Origin: a virus
DNA: 64,000 nt
IMG/VR virus record: IMGVR_UViG_3300017971_000194
Coordinates: 122,350-186,349 of that record
Reading direction: 5' to 3' (one strand)
The notes under the pieces: model-generated
Database searches by the model: none
Seen by the model: only the letters and a program-made list of their open reading frames with translations
Told to the model about the DNA's origin: nothing
Shown here: piece by piece, positions 1 through 8,987 of the stretch
How the letters are laid out: every line of letters begins with the position of its first letter
How positions within the stretch are numbered: the first letter of the stretch is position 1
Made by a program: the position numbers and the translations under genes

Positions 1-3000
1 GGAGAGGCTGCTCAAGTTCTTTGATAGCTTCAATGAAACTAGATACAGAAGCCTGACTTGAATCTTCAACCTTTGGAACCTGCTTCAAGCCAAGATATGG
101 GATACCATTCTTGAAGGCAATGTCGGCAGCCAGAGACAATCTGTTTTCGACTGAGACTTCACCATATAGGGACTTAATGACAGGCATCTCATCAGAAGTG
201 AACAGTTCTGTGTCCCAACTATCTTTGGTATAACTATAACTGATGTAATAGAAGTCACCGATAGATGGTTCATTACCGGACTTATCGAAAGTACGGACAA
301 TAGAAGTATCACCAACACTGACATTTACAGTATTTGCTACTGTCATTTCAACACCAGGGATAGTCCTGACAGGAGTATTTGCATTAGTTGGGATCTCATC
401 AACTACAGACATCCCGAAAGATTCCCCATCAGTATATGATCCTGTTGTAGATTCTAGAACTGTAAATCTAAGACCCGTGACCTCATCTGTATAGGTTTGT
501 CCCGGATAACCAATGTTGCTTGTACCAGTACCAGAACCTTCTGAATGTGAAGAAGTCACATCAAAGTAAGATCCAGCACCTTCACCAACATCTCCAGATG
601 TCCCTGGTACAATCCCAAGTCCAGTATCATTGAAGGCACTGTCAGTACCTGTACCAAAAGCGATAGATGATGTAGTACCAATGGTCAGAGACTCAATCCT
701 CAAGAACACTCCAACACCAGCTTGAGTTACGGTGCTTGCTCTAGCCCGAGTCTTAAATGTAGTATCATCATTCAAGACCACTGAAATTTCTTCAGCTCCA
801 GGCAGTCTTTGATCCCCAGTCTGATTACTAGTGAACCCAAGAGTAGTATTTGCAGTACCATCACCAATGATGATCTTACTATCTGGACTAGAGATATTGG
901 AATAAAGCCTGAGATAATTGCTAGCACCTACGGTCACAGATCCAGCATTGGAAGCACCTGTTTCCGTATTGATGTCTGTAGCAATCTGGGCAGCAGTACG
1001 AGTACCGGCTGTGAGGCTGACCTCATAAGGAACACCATCAATGGTGAGACGGAAAATATCGTTCACACCAGCAGTGATAGCATAACTTTCAGCATTAGAG
1101 CTGAGTAAAGTAGCTGGCAATGCCACAGCACCTTCAATACCAGTGCTCTCGTCACCTTCTGTGAGAAGAAGAGGTGTGTTTGCGGTGCCAGATTCTACAA
1201 CTACAGTAGAAACATCATCTGGACCAGTAGGAGCAGTGGGGGAGAAGATCCGAAGTCTGGTAAGAGCCCCCGTACCAATGGTCTCAGCAATATCTGCACT
1301 AAGAGCTGTACCATTTGAAGCTAAGTTAATAGCTGTCACGATATCAGCAATTGCTTCAGTAGCTGATGTTCCGAGAGTAACTGGTACCGACACACCATCA
1401 ACTGTAAATTCAACGAGATTATTCCCACCACTACAATCAATAGTAGTCCCACAAGCACCACTTACTATTGAAGCTGCACCACTATTGCTTAGGTCTACAT
1501 TGGTCATCCCAATATTGTCTACATTATAATAGAACAAGTCGGAAGCACCATCGTAGCAAGAATATGGTCCAGGTTCAGTGTTTGTGAAAATTGCAGGGGT
1601 TCCAGTAGAATCATGGAACGTAACTGTAACAATCTCTAAAACAGGGTCACCACCAACATGAATTGCATCTGGTACAGTCTCAACACCTGAAGGCCATTGA
1701 ACTGTCTCAGCCAACCCACCACTCTTCCCAGCAAAGAGAACAGCATACTGATTAGTACCTGTCAAAGATGACAAGACACTATACTTACCAGTACCTGAAA
1801 CACCTTCATTCAGACATTCAAGAGTGAAAGTGTCATCTGTGATACGATTGTACCAGAACGTACAGAATACCAAGTCCCCAGGAGGTACCGTTCCACCTAA
1901 CTTGACTCTACGAGTAGAAGAGTCAACTTCTAGAACATCTATAGGACCATTATTGAGAGCATCTACAACATCACGTCCACGATATGCAATGACAAGATCG
2001 GGACGATTTGTAGGGAGATCAATACGACCTTCTGAAACAGTCTCATATAGACTTGAACCTAATGGAGAATTCCTACCATTGCCCGTTGTTGGAGGCATTG
2101 GAAGAACAAACTCATTATCAGAAACCACTGAAGGAGTGACTGATGTATCAACATATCGTTCACATTCAGCCATGTAGATACGATTATCAATCAACAGAGT
2201 TGAAATCTGAGTATCATCAAATGGCTCTGCTCCAGCAGAACGGTCACCACCTGTAACAGATACAGAAGTACCCCAATAAATCTTCCCATCACTGACCACA
2301 AAATCAGAAAGATTTAAGTAATCCCTACGTCCTGGAGCATACCCACAATTACCCACTTCAGTAATGTCATCATTTGGTAGATAATCGAAAGTATCTTGAT
2401 ATGTATTGAAATAGTATGTGACTGCAACAGTAGCTCCTACTGGAGGTGGTACTGATAACGTCACCCAACCATTCGTACCATCAATTGACACTGGAGTTTG
2501 GTCTGTACCATTAACTGCCACTGTCACATCGGTAGGATCTGTTGATGTGATACCACCATTAGATCCATCTACGATTGGTCTCTGGAATGTTCTGAAAGAT
2601 TTATTCCTCCCAGAAGTCTGACCTGCTGCAAATCCCAAGAGAGCATTAGCATTACCATTTCCAATCTCAATCTCACTAGCAGCTTTCAGTTCGATTCTGT
2701 TTTGACCTTGTTCATCAAGATCCACTGAAACTGTCAGACCTGTTACTTGAGCTGCATTGATATCAGCAATGATCTGAAGAGCTGTTCTACCAGCCCCTGC
2801 CGTTAAAGTGACAGTCTTCTCTGAACCACCATTCACAGACAACTTGAAGGTGTCATTGATACCTTCAGTAACTTCAAATGTCTCTGGGCTAGAATACAAC
2901 AGGGCATATTCTTCACTAACCTGATCAGACACATCTTCAGTGACCTGAGTATCGGTGCGATTATAGTAGTAGGTACAAAGAACTGTAGATCCTTCTGCTG

Positions 3001-3436
3001 GAATGGACTGAAGAGTAACCTCACCCTTAGTACCATTCACTTGAGCTACTGCTACTAGAGTACCGTCTACAGTAACCTCCACATGGGTAGGACTAGTAGA
3101 GGTTTCACCTCTACCTTCTCCAGTCACGATAGGAAGGTTACGTACCTTGAACTTAGAATGCACCCCATCAGCAGCACCAAGGACAGGATTATCAGGATTT
3201 GTTTCATCCAAAACAAATCTTTCACTCACATCCTCATTGACGATACGCTGATCTACAGTAGCAGACGAACCTCGAACCAGTTCCAAATCGGTTACTTCAA
3301 GGTATTCCTGTCCTACACCTATGATTACTAAGGGTCTGATGCCCGCAGGAGGTCCACCACCTCGTTCACGGACAGTTCTAGTATAGACCCCAGGGAAAAC
3401 GTGTGACTCGAAAGGTCCCATACCTAATGGTGTCAT
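1..3436 (-). CDS. Tail sheath protein, very long, cut by the left edge
   Basis: The open frame starts at an ATG at 3436 behind a GGAGG site and runs off the window, giving at least 1145 residues. The N-terminus contains FPGVYTRTV, then a glycine-rich turn and GIRPLVIIGVG, the usual start of contractile tail sheath proteins; sheaths polymerise around the tail tube and contract. Ordinary sheaths have roughly 400-800 residues. The excess here is made of inserted beta-rich repeats. One type (about residues 189-240, 674-709 and 791-824) has the pattern F-x-VDG-x(n)-VTLTAG-x-RTA-x-IA-x-DIN, reminiscent of flagellin-hook modules. Another (about 115-165, 297-345, 475-530) ends in a TYYYN-like strand. 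The C-terminal domain is outside the window. It is the last gene seen of the leftward virion operon. The sheath call is by motif and is fairly secure. Confidence 0.82.
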   Translation of the reverse strand, partial: MTPLGMGPFESHVFPGVYTRTVRERGGGPPAGIRPLVIIGVGQEYLEVTDLELVRGSSATVDQRIVNEDVSERFVLDETNPDNPVLGAADGVHSKFKVRNLPIVTGEGRGETSTSPTHVEVTVDGTLVAVAQVNGTKGEVTLQSIPAEGSTVLCTYYYNRTDTQVTEDVSDQVSEEYALLYSSPETFEVTEGINDTFKLSVNGGSEKTVTLTAGAGRTALQIIADINAAQVTGLTVSVDLDEQGQNRIELKAASEIEIGNGNANALLGFAAGQTSGRNKSFRTFQRPIVDGSNGGITSTDPTDVTVAVNGTDQTPVSIDGTNGWVTLSVPPPVGATVAVTYYFNTYQDTFDYLPNDDITEVGNCGYAPGRRDYLNLSDFVVSDGKIYWGTSVSVTGGDRSAGAEPFDDTQISTLLIDNRIYMAECERYVDTSVTPSVVSDNEFVLPMPPTTGNGRNSPLGSSLYETVSEGRIDLPTNRPDLVIAYRGRDVVDALNNGPIDVLEVDSSTRRVKLGGTVPPGDLVFCTFWYNRITDDTFTLECLNEGVSGTGKYSVLSSLTGTNQYAVLFAGKSGGLAETVQWPSGVETVPDAIHVGGDPVLEIVTVTFHDSTGTPAIFTNTEPGPYSCYDGASDLFYYNVDNIGMTNVDLSNSGAASIVSGACGTTIDCSGGNNLVEFTVDGVSVPVTLGTSATEAIADIVTAINLASNGTALSADIAETIGTGALTRLRIFSPTAPTGPDDVSTVVVESGTANTPLLLTEGDESTGIEGAVALPATLLSSNAESYAITAGVNDIFRLTIDGVPYEVSLTAGTRTAAQIATDINTETGASNAGSVTVGASNYLRLYSNISSPDSKIIIGDGTANTTLGFTSNQTGDQRLPGAEEISVVLNDDTTFKTRARASTVTQAGVGVFLRIESLTIGTTSSIAFGTGTDSAFNDTGLGIVPGTSGDVGEGAGSYFDVTSSHSEGSGTGTSNIGYPGQTYTDEVTGLRFTVLESTTGSYTDGESFGMSVVDEIPTNANTPVRTIPGVEMTVANTVNVSVGDTSIVRTFDKSGNEPSIGDFYYISYSYTKDSWDTELFTSDEMPVIKSLYGEVSVENRLSLAADIAFKNGIPYLGLKQVPKVEDSSQASVSSFIEAIKELEQPL

Positions 3437-3483
3437 TTTATCCTCCTAAAAAAAGCCTAACTAACTTTTCTAATAAAAGATAA

Positions 3484-3900
3484 TTAATTTCCAACCAAAG
3501 CCTCATGTAATTCTTTGGCTGCTTCACGACGTACCTCAAGTCTTTCTTGAGGTACTCGATAATATCCGTCAGTATGATCCCCAATAGGCACTTTGCCTAG
3601 ATAGGGACTATCATAATCGCTCCTAGCATGGTCTTCAGCTTTACGACGCTCTTCAAACTTGATCCATCTCTTCTCAGCAGAACGACCCACTGCCTTATCC
3701 ACAACAGGATAGTCAATATCATGCACCCCAGTTTCACCTTGGGCACGAGAAGATGAAAAATTAAAACTAGCCTTAGCCACAATTTTAGTGGCTTCTTCTT
3801 CACAATTCACACAGGAAGTCTTCTCACTCCCCTCGGAACTAGACACAAGCCGGTCAAATTCTAGACCACATCCGCTACATTCATATTTATATACTGGCAT
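3484..3900 (-). CDS. FmdB-type zinc-ribbon protein, copy 1
   Basis: A 138-residue protein. The start at 3900 was chosen because GAGGG lies 7 bases upstream; an in-frame ATG 48 bases earlier has no such site. The N-terminus has YKYECSGCG and, about 20 residues later, CVNCE, giving a CxxC...CxxC zinc ribbon of the FmdB family. That family is common in bacteria and phages but its role is poorly known. A charged, probably helical tail of about 95 residues follows. It sits between the sheath gene and a virion candidate, so it may be a small structural or assembly factor. A second protein with the same fold is at 21737-22165. The fold assignment is good; the function is unknown. Confidence 0.7.
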   Translation of the reverse strand: MPVYKYECSGCGLEFDRLVSSSEGSEKTSCVNCEEEATKIVAKASFNFSSSRAQGETGVHDIDYPVVDKAVGRSAEKRWIKFEERRKAEDHARSDYDSPYLGKVPIGDHTDGYYRVPQERLEVRREAAKELHEALVGN

Positions 3901-3955
3901 GGTTTCCCTCGCTGCTACGAATCCATCATCTACAAATAGAGATGACATAAAAAGG

Positions 3956-5077
3956 TTAAAAAAACTTTTCTATATCTAACTCACGTCTTTCAGATCTCGT
4001 GACGATCTGTTCATAGACCGTAGAAACCACTACTTGAGAGACTTGCAGTGGCAGAGGCTCATAATAAGACCAATCTGTTTGGAAAGATATAGAAAAACTA
4101 TTTGAGAAATAATATTCATCCCCTTCTTCATCATAGACTTCTTCAGACTCACCACCCAAAGAAGGACCATCTACCATTGTCAGGCCAACATCCTCAAATT
4201 GAGATTTTTTCTTCAGAAAAGTCATCACAGCATCGTCAGCTACTTGCTCTGCTTGTTCAGAATCCTTTACTGCAATGGCATCTATGTCAAAGCTCATTGT
4301 ATAATGACCACCATATTCATTGAATGCTGGCCCTCTACGATCCGTTATAACTACAGCACACTTGTCACCTTTTAGCAATTTATGTCCGAAAGCTAGAACT
4401 ACTCCTGGAAGTATAGAATTATTCGAACCAAAAGAATTGAAAGTATGTGGACCATTACTCCCAGTCAAAACTTTGTAATCTGCTAGGATAGTAGTTTTCT
4501 CCACAAAAGGACTGAGAAAAGTGATTTTATTACCATCCTGGTCATAATCAACACCTTCCTCTAAAATATAGACATAATCATTATTATCTACTCGAAGACG
4601 AAGACTTTTTGTGATAGGTTCATTATCAAGATAGGCTTCAGTTTCTAACCCAGTCTCAAATGTTATGAGATTCTCATCAAATATAGACCGGAAAACATCC
4701 ACAATTACAGTACCACCTTCTTTCTCATCATCAACATCAAGAAGTTCAAGAACATATATCCCAGGCTCGGTAGGGAACACATTATCATTATCATATAGAG
4801 CCTGAGTATCTTCTCGTATCCATTCTAAGAACTGTCCTTTATGTCCATCAATAGATGCAAGCATACAATAACTATGCACCATACCTACAAAATTCTGTGG
4901 TGATAACACTATCCTATCACCACTAGATCCCTTTATAATCAAAGCAAATTGAGGACGTTCTTTGAAAGAAAACCGATCTTGGACCTGAATCTTAGAGAAA
5001 TACGGATGATCAGCGAACGACTCTCTAAGTTCACTAATTAGGAACTTTTTGGTTGCATTTGTGAGCCAATAGTACAT
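3956..5077 (-). CDS. Unrecognised virion-module protein, 373 aa
   Basis: No family was recognised. The protein is soluble-looking and rich in beta-strand patterns and acidic residues, with no signal peptide or membrane segment. It begins MYYWLTNATKKFLISELRE and contains a GNHTF-free middle with repeated FxxxxITFETG-like strands. Its start overlaps the stop of the upstream gene as TAATG, so the two are translationally coupled. The position directly before the sheath gene suggests a tail or neck component, for example a terminator or connector protein. That is inference from position only. Confidence 0.6.
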   Translation of the reverse strand: MYYWLTNATKKFLISELRESFADHPYFSKIQVQDRFSFKERPQFALIIKGSSGDRIVLSPQNFVGMVHSYCMLASIDGHKGQFLEWIREDTQALYDNDNVFPTEPGIYVLELLDVDDEKEGGTVIVDVFRSIFDENLITFETGLETEAYLDNEPITKSLRLRVDNNDYVYILEEGVDYDQDGNKITFLSPFVEKTTILADYKVLTGSNGPHTFNSFGSNNSILPGVVLAFGHKLLKGDKCAVVITDRRGPAFNEYGGHYTMSFDIDAIAVKDSEQAEQVADDAVMTFLKKKSQFEDVGLTMVDGPSLGGESEEVYDEEGDEYYFSNSFSISFQTDWSYYEPLPLQVSQVVVSTVYEQIVTRSERRELDIEKFF

Positions 5078-5340
5078 TATTGGGTATTCAAGATTTCTTC
5101 AACCAATTCTTTTTTGGTCTTATCAGTTATGTCAATCCCTAACTTCTCTGCTTCTTCTTCTACCTGAGCTTTCTTCATCTTGCTCAAATCAGAAGAGCTG
5201 AGAGTTTCGGTTTCTTCAATAGGCTTTGCCGCAGGCTTCTTTGCCTTCTTCTTTGCCTTACCTTCTTGTCCTGGGATACCATGCTCTGGAGTCTCAAAAG
5301 AAGTGTCAGGAAACAGTATACCTTTGTAACGACGTGCCAT
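5077..5340 (-). CDS. Small protein with C-terminal HeH/SAP-like helical domain
   Basis: An 87-residue protein starting behind a clear AGGAGG-type site. The N-terminal half is basic and alanine-proline-rich (KAKKKAKKPAAKP), probably disordered. The last 40 residues, from LSKMKKAQVEEEAEKLGI through the end, have the two-helix pattern of HeH, SAP or Rho-N-like motifs, which often bind nucleic acid or serve as small adaptors in phage virion proteins. It is coupled by TAATG to the downstream 373-residue gene. A head-tail joining or DNA-end role is possible but not shown. Confidence 0.6.
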   Translation of the reverse strand: MARRYKGILFPDTSFETPEHGIPGQEGKAKKKAKKPAAKPIEETETLSSSDLSKMKKAQVEEEAEKLGIDITDKTKKELVEEILNTQ

Positions 5341-5351
5341 ATCTATCCTCC

Positions 5352-6344
5352 TTATTCATATTCTTGAAGAGCTTGTAATAGAAGCCCTTCTGAAACACTT
5401 GTTAATACATTCACAGCCATTCGGACTTCACTGATTTCCACTTTCATTTTGACCTTATAGGGTTCAAATATCTCTTTGAACACGTCCAAAAAACCGCCTA
5501 TCTTCGAGGTACCACCTGCCAACACAATAGGGATTGGTTCTGGGAAATCCAACTCTCCCATTTCACCAACCTTCTTCACCAGATACTTAACAGCATCCTC
5601 AATCAAGGATTTATAATAAATGGTTATTGCCTCTTCATTACGATCTTTAGGGTTTTTCAGATCAATACCTTTTTCCTTGATGGTACACATCCTAGAAGAA
5701 GTTTGACCTAGAGCTTTCCCTGCCTGAGTATCAATCCAATCTCCAGCACGAGACATAGAAAATGCCAACGAAAGCATGCTATGATAGGCCATAGCAACAT
5801 TGACCATACCACTACCAAAACTCAAGGCAATACCCGAAAAATTCTCCTGAGCACATTCAGACAAAATCACTGAAAGGGCTTCATTTGATTCTTGAGGCTC
5901 ATACCCTAGTTCTTTAAGAATTCTCTTGAATACATCGGTATGGTAGATTACATCTTTTGAAACATCATCAATTGGTTCGGCTGGCACAGAGAAGTAACAA
6001 ATCTCATTCTTAACAGATGGTTTACCAAGCACCTGCTTAATGATGATGGACAAAATTTCAACAGCATCAACCTCTTCTGGTGAAATGATACCCTTTGATA
6101 GAGGTCTACGAGCATCTCTTTTGAAGATATTTGCAGTATGTAAAGCTGTATCCCCAACAATAACAATCTTATCCTTGTATTCTATATAACTCACTCCAGA
6201 AAGCTTGAGCATCTTCTTAGCATCAGGCTCAAGATCCAAAAAAGCATCTCTAAGCCTCTTGACTACTAGTTCATCCTCGTCATTCTTACGAGCAGAAATG
6301 ATGTTCATGGTCCCTATATCTAGACCAACTCCTGAGTTACTCAT
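5352..6344 (-). CDS. Actin-like ATPase (MreB/ParM/Hsp70 superfamily)
   Basis: A 330-residue protein. The start at 6344 has GGAG 8 bases upstream; a longer in-frame reading from 6398 lacks one. Three hallmarks of the actin fold appear in order: phosphate-1 loop GLDIGTMN near residue 7, phosphate-2 loop ALSFGSGMVN near residue 175, and adenosine motif VLAGGTSKIGG near residue 275. Such proteins bind ATP and often polymerise; plasmid and phage members segregate DNA or position replication. The length fits ParM or MreB. It is embedded in the structural operon, not the replication operon, and has its own 190-base leader with two hairpins, suggesting separate expression. No partner gene resembling ParR was recognised. 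Confidence 0.8.
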   Translation of the reverse strand: MSNSGVGLDIGTMNIISARKNDEDELVVKRLRDAFLDLEPDAKKMLKLSGVSYIEYKDKIVIVGDTALHTANIFKRDARRPLSKGIISPEEVDAVEILSIIIKQVLGKPSVKNEICYFSVPAEPIDDVSKDVIYHTDVFKRILKELGYEPQESNEALSVILSECAQENFSGIALSFGSGMVNVAMAYHSMLSLAFSMSRAGDWIDTQAGKALGQTSSRMCTIKEKGIDLKNPKDRNEEAITIYYKSLIEDAVKYLVKKVGEMGELDFPEPIPIVLAGGTSKIGGFLDVFKEIFEPYKVKMKVEISEVRMAVNVLTSVSEGLLLQALQEYE

Positions 6345-6385
6345 CTCGTGTTCTCCTTTGACGTTAGCTACATAACATAAATTGC

Positions 6386-6402
6386 GACCTTCTCCCAAGG
6401 TC
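6386..6402 (-). promoter_or_regulatory. Hairpin in leader of the actin-like gene
   Basis: A 6-bp perfect stem (GACCTT/AAGGTC) with a 5-base loop lies about 40 bases before the actin-like start codon, just after an AT-rich TATATATA tract that could be a -10 region. It could affect mRNA stability or translation. The stem is seen in the sequence; the role is inferred. Confidence 0.35.
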
Positions 6403-6459
6403 TATATATAACATCTTATGATCGGCTCCGTCTAGTAAATATTTGCCACATAATAAACA

Positions 6460-6478
6460 TAGAATCTTATAGATTCTA
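6460..6478 (-). terminator. AT-rich hairpin between the 216-aa gene and the actin-like gene
   Basis: On the minus strand TAGAATCT and AGATTCTA form an 8-bp stem around a 3-base loop, followed by the T-rich stretch TGTTTATTATG. It lies 57 bases after the stop of the upstream gene in a 190-base gap that is long for this genome. It could be a weak or partial terminator. Confidence 0.4.
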
Positions 6479-6534
6479 GAGTTTGAGCAACATCATCCCT
6501 GAAAGCCCATCACATTCAGATATATATAAAAAGA

Positions 6535-7185
6535 TTAACCATTCTCTTTTTTAGCCCTTAGTTCCTTCAAAGCCTTCAAATTGCTATCTAGCTTACCAGT
6601 CTTCTTCTTCTCTGATTTGACATCGACCTTTGTAGAAACTACATTTTCAGCACCTAAAAGGTCTGAAGGTATATATCGAGGTGCTTCTGTATCTATTATA
6701 TCCTGCCCAGATCCTGATTGGATCTGTATGCTTCGTAACAATTCACGAAGAGTATCTTTATCAACACCATTCCCTACTGAACTCTTCATATCTTTCAGTT
6801 CTGATACAACCTCACCTAAGAGCTGGGTAAGATTCTCCAAAGTCCTAGCATTCCCAGCAGCCAAAAATTTCACAGCTTCAAGATCTGGAGAGCTTGTGTT
6901 TTGAGTTACTCTCTTAGCTACAGGCTTAGGCAAAGATGGTAATGATTCTTCTTTTGGTTTCACAGGTTTCTCAGGAACTTTTGTTGAAGAAGCATACAAC
7001 CTACGATCTACTCTAAGTTTCTTATCTTTAATGTCTCTGAACAAATCTTTTGATTTTGATACTTGTTTTGCTGTGAGACGCACCGCTTCATCATATCCCA
7101 CAGTCACTCCCAAATCATCTATTCTATGGTCTCCCACAATGTTCCCTATGACTACAAGGTCACGGTCTAAGTCTATCTTTGCCAT
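6535..7185 (-). CDS. Unrecognised virion-module protein, 216 aa
   Basis: No family was recognised. An N-terminal region of about 75 residues (VVIGNIVGDHRIDDLGVTVG near the start) looks folded. A proline- and lysine-rich linker follows (about 70-95), then a predicted coiled-coil stretch around 105-150 and a basic tail KALKELRAKKENG. The ribosome site AGGGTGATGTT supports the start. It lies 4 bases after the stop of a possible tail-completion gene, within the neck or tail part of the virion operon. An assembly or connector role is inferred from place alone. Confidence 0.6.
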   Translation of the reverse strand: MAKIDLDRDLVVIGNIVGDHRIDDLGVTVGYDEAVRLTAKQVSKSKDLFRDIKDKKLRVDRRLYASSTKVPEKPVKPKEESLPSLPKPVAKRVTQNTSSPDLEAVKFLAAGNARTLENLTQLLGEVVSELKDMKSSVGNGVDKDTLRELLRSIQIQSGSGQDIIDTEAPRYIPSDLLGAENVVSTKVDVKSEKKKTGKLDSNLKALKELRAKKENG

Positions 7186-7189
7186 AACA

Positions 7190-7699
7190 TCACCCTATTG
7201 CTTCTCGTATCTTAGATTGAATCCTGTTACGTATCATTTTCATAATTGACCTTTTAGCTCGTTCCAAAAATGCAGTTCTTTTATGAGGTGGGAATACCCA
7301 TTCATCCCCCATCTTTTTTGCTGTCACTTTCCTCACTTCAATCTTACCATCATCTTGTATCACAGCTACATTTGGTATTGCACGTAATACTTTCATAGCC
7401 TCTCTTGGATCATCAGGCAGGTCAATATTATCAAGATCCAACTTTTCTTCTTCTACCTCTTCTTCAACTTTCTCCCCTGTCAAAGCTGGATGGTCAGACC
7501 ATATTACTATGTCTTGCCCCTTAACAGAGTATTTCCAAGAACGAATTAAATCCGTTGCTGGAGCTTTGAAGGATTCTTTTTTGATTTCTGTCTTCAGAAT
7601 CCTCACCATATCTCGTGCTAAACGGTCCAAAAAGAAACGGTTTAATTTTGGTTCTTTCGGATCAGGTGTGAAAATATTTGGTTGAATTCTAAATTTCAT
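7190..7699 (-). CDS. Possible tail-completion or neck protein, HK97 gp10-like
   Basis: A 169-residue protein with the overall plan of HK97-gp10-type tail-completion proteins: an N-terminal helix (FLDRLARDMVRIL), a LIRSW segment followed by strands (KYSVKGQDIVIWSDHPAL), an acidic inserted loop, then FPPHKRTAFLERAKRSI and a C-terminal helix. Members of that group sit at the head-tail interface. The similarity is by pattern, not a firm match. No convincing ribosome site precedes the start; it lies 7 bases after the upstream stop and may be translationally coupled. Confidence 0.5.
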   Translation of the reverse strand: MKFRIQPNIFTPDPKEPKLNRFFLDRLARDMVRILKTEIKKESFKAPATDLIRSWKYSVKGQDIVIWSDHPALTGEKVEEEVEEEKLDLDNIDLPDDPREAMKVLRAIPNVAVIQDDGKIEVRKVTAKKMGDEWVFPPHKRTAFLERAKRSIMKMIRNRIQSKIREAIG

Positions 7700-7706
7700 T
7701 TACATT

Positions 7707-8984
7707 CTAGTAGGTAATATTTTCCCAAACTACGGTACGACCTCGTTGTTCCCTTTCATCTGGAATAGTGGATTTCTCAGTAATCTGAGGATACACATTA
7801 GACCCATCACTTTGAAGTCGAGTCTCTGGGAATACAAGAGATGCTGTACCAGTGACTGGGACATAATACCTAATATCTCCTGAATCAATGTAGTTCATTG
7901 TAAAATGTTGTTGTAGTATAGAACCTCTTGCTGAAGGGATTGAAGGTGCTCCAATAGTATATCGGTCACCATTCTGACGTACAATAAAATCACGATGAGA
8001 AAGGAGAGGGCTAGGACCTGTCCATGCCTCCCAACTATGCTCTAACTTTCGACCCATATCTGATTGAGCTTTTTTCTTTGAAGATTCATCTGGAGCTATA
8101 ATCATATCATAAGGACCGTCATACCCACCCAAAACACCAGATCCAAAACATCTCTTACAATCACTCTTGGGCTGGTTCTTATGCGATCTCCAGCAAGGAC
8201 ATTGAATTCCTATGTGACGTTTTAAGAACACTTTAACTCTTTCCCCACCCTGCTCTAGTATCCATCGATTACGTCTAATAGCTTCTGTCCAAATATAATC
8301 CAACTTCTCAATTTCATGAGCTGAAACAGGATACGTATTCTCCATTGGAGTTTCAATGTACCCATCATCACCTGAACCTGTGCCCTCTACTACCGTTGTG
8401 ATACGATAAAAAATCCTCTGACTCATAGCTGTAGATAAAGAATTGGATAGATATCTATACGTACAAGTCGTTACTGAACTGTCTGTTGGGAGCACTGGTG
8501 GTTCTAATCGTTGAGTAGTCGGATTGAAAATAGGCCCATTCACCAACTCTACAATACCAAGATCCCCCTTCACTTTAAATGGTACTACTTCTACACCATC
8601 AATCTTTACTGTAACATCTTTGGCATGATCAGCTATTTTCAAATTAGTATCAGTAGCTGGTTTCATGATAGGGTATCGTTTCACCCTGAATATCCATTTA
8701 TCATCTTCACGAGTACCTTTAGAGATGTAATTATCTGATACATCTTCATCAATCTCAACTTTCAACTGTACCTGATCACGATAAAACGTAGCTCCAATAG
8801 GTATTTCATTGAGTTTACGAAATGGACCAAATTCACTGTCAAAGGCTCGATAAATATTGACTCCAAGCACCTTGAACTGAGAATTCCCTGGTAGAATACC
8901 AGGATTATCCCATCTAAGATCCAATGCATTTGGGATATATGGTGATACCACATTCAAATTATGTGGGGCTTCTGGAAATGCCAT
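7707..8984 (-). CDS. Virion protein with FnIII-like start and cysteine cluster, 425 aa
   Basis: The first 90 residues look like a fibronectin-III-type beta sandwich (APHNLNVVSP, LDLRWDNP, VNIYRA). Around residues 125-180 is a beta repeat (VTVKIDGVEVVPF ... TCTYRYLSN) related to one of the modules inserted in the tail sheath. Around residue 260 is a cysteine cluster, CPCW-x(10)-CKRCFGSG, of zinc-knuckle or DnaJ-like type. This mix of domains suits a neck, connector or tail-tip structural protein. The start has AGGATGATAC upstream. No specific family name can be given. Confidence 0.6.
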   Translation of the reverse strand: MAFPEAPHNLNVVSPYIPNALDLRWDNPGILPGNSQFKVLGVNIYRAFDSEFGPFRKLNEIPIGATFYRDQVQLKVEIDEDVSDNYISKGTREDDKWIFRVKRYPIMKPATDTNLKIADHAKDVTVKIDGVEVVPFKVKGDLGIVELVNGPIFNPTTQRLEPPVLPTDSSVTTCTYRYLSNSLSTAMSQRIFYRITTVVEGTGSGDDGYIETPMENTYPVSAHEIEKLDYIWTEAIRRNRWILEQGGERVKVFLKRHIGIQCPCWRSHKNQPKSDCKRCFGSGVLGGYDGPYDMIIAPDESSKKKAQSDMGRKLEHSWEAWTGPSPLLSHRDFIVRQNGDRYTIGAPSIPSARGSILQQHFTMNYIDSGDIRYYVPVTGTASLVFPETRLQSDGSNVYPQITEKSTIPDEREQRGRTVVWENITY

Positions 8985-8987
8985 GTA

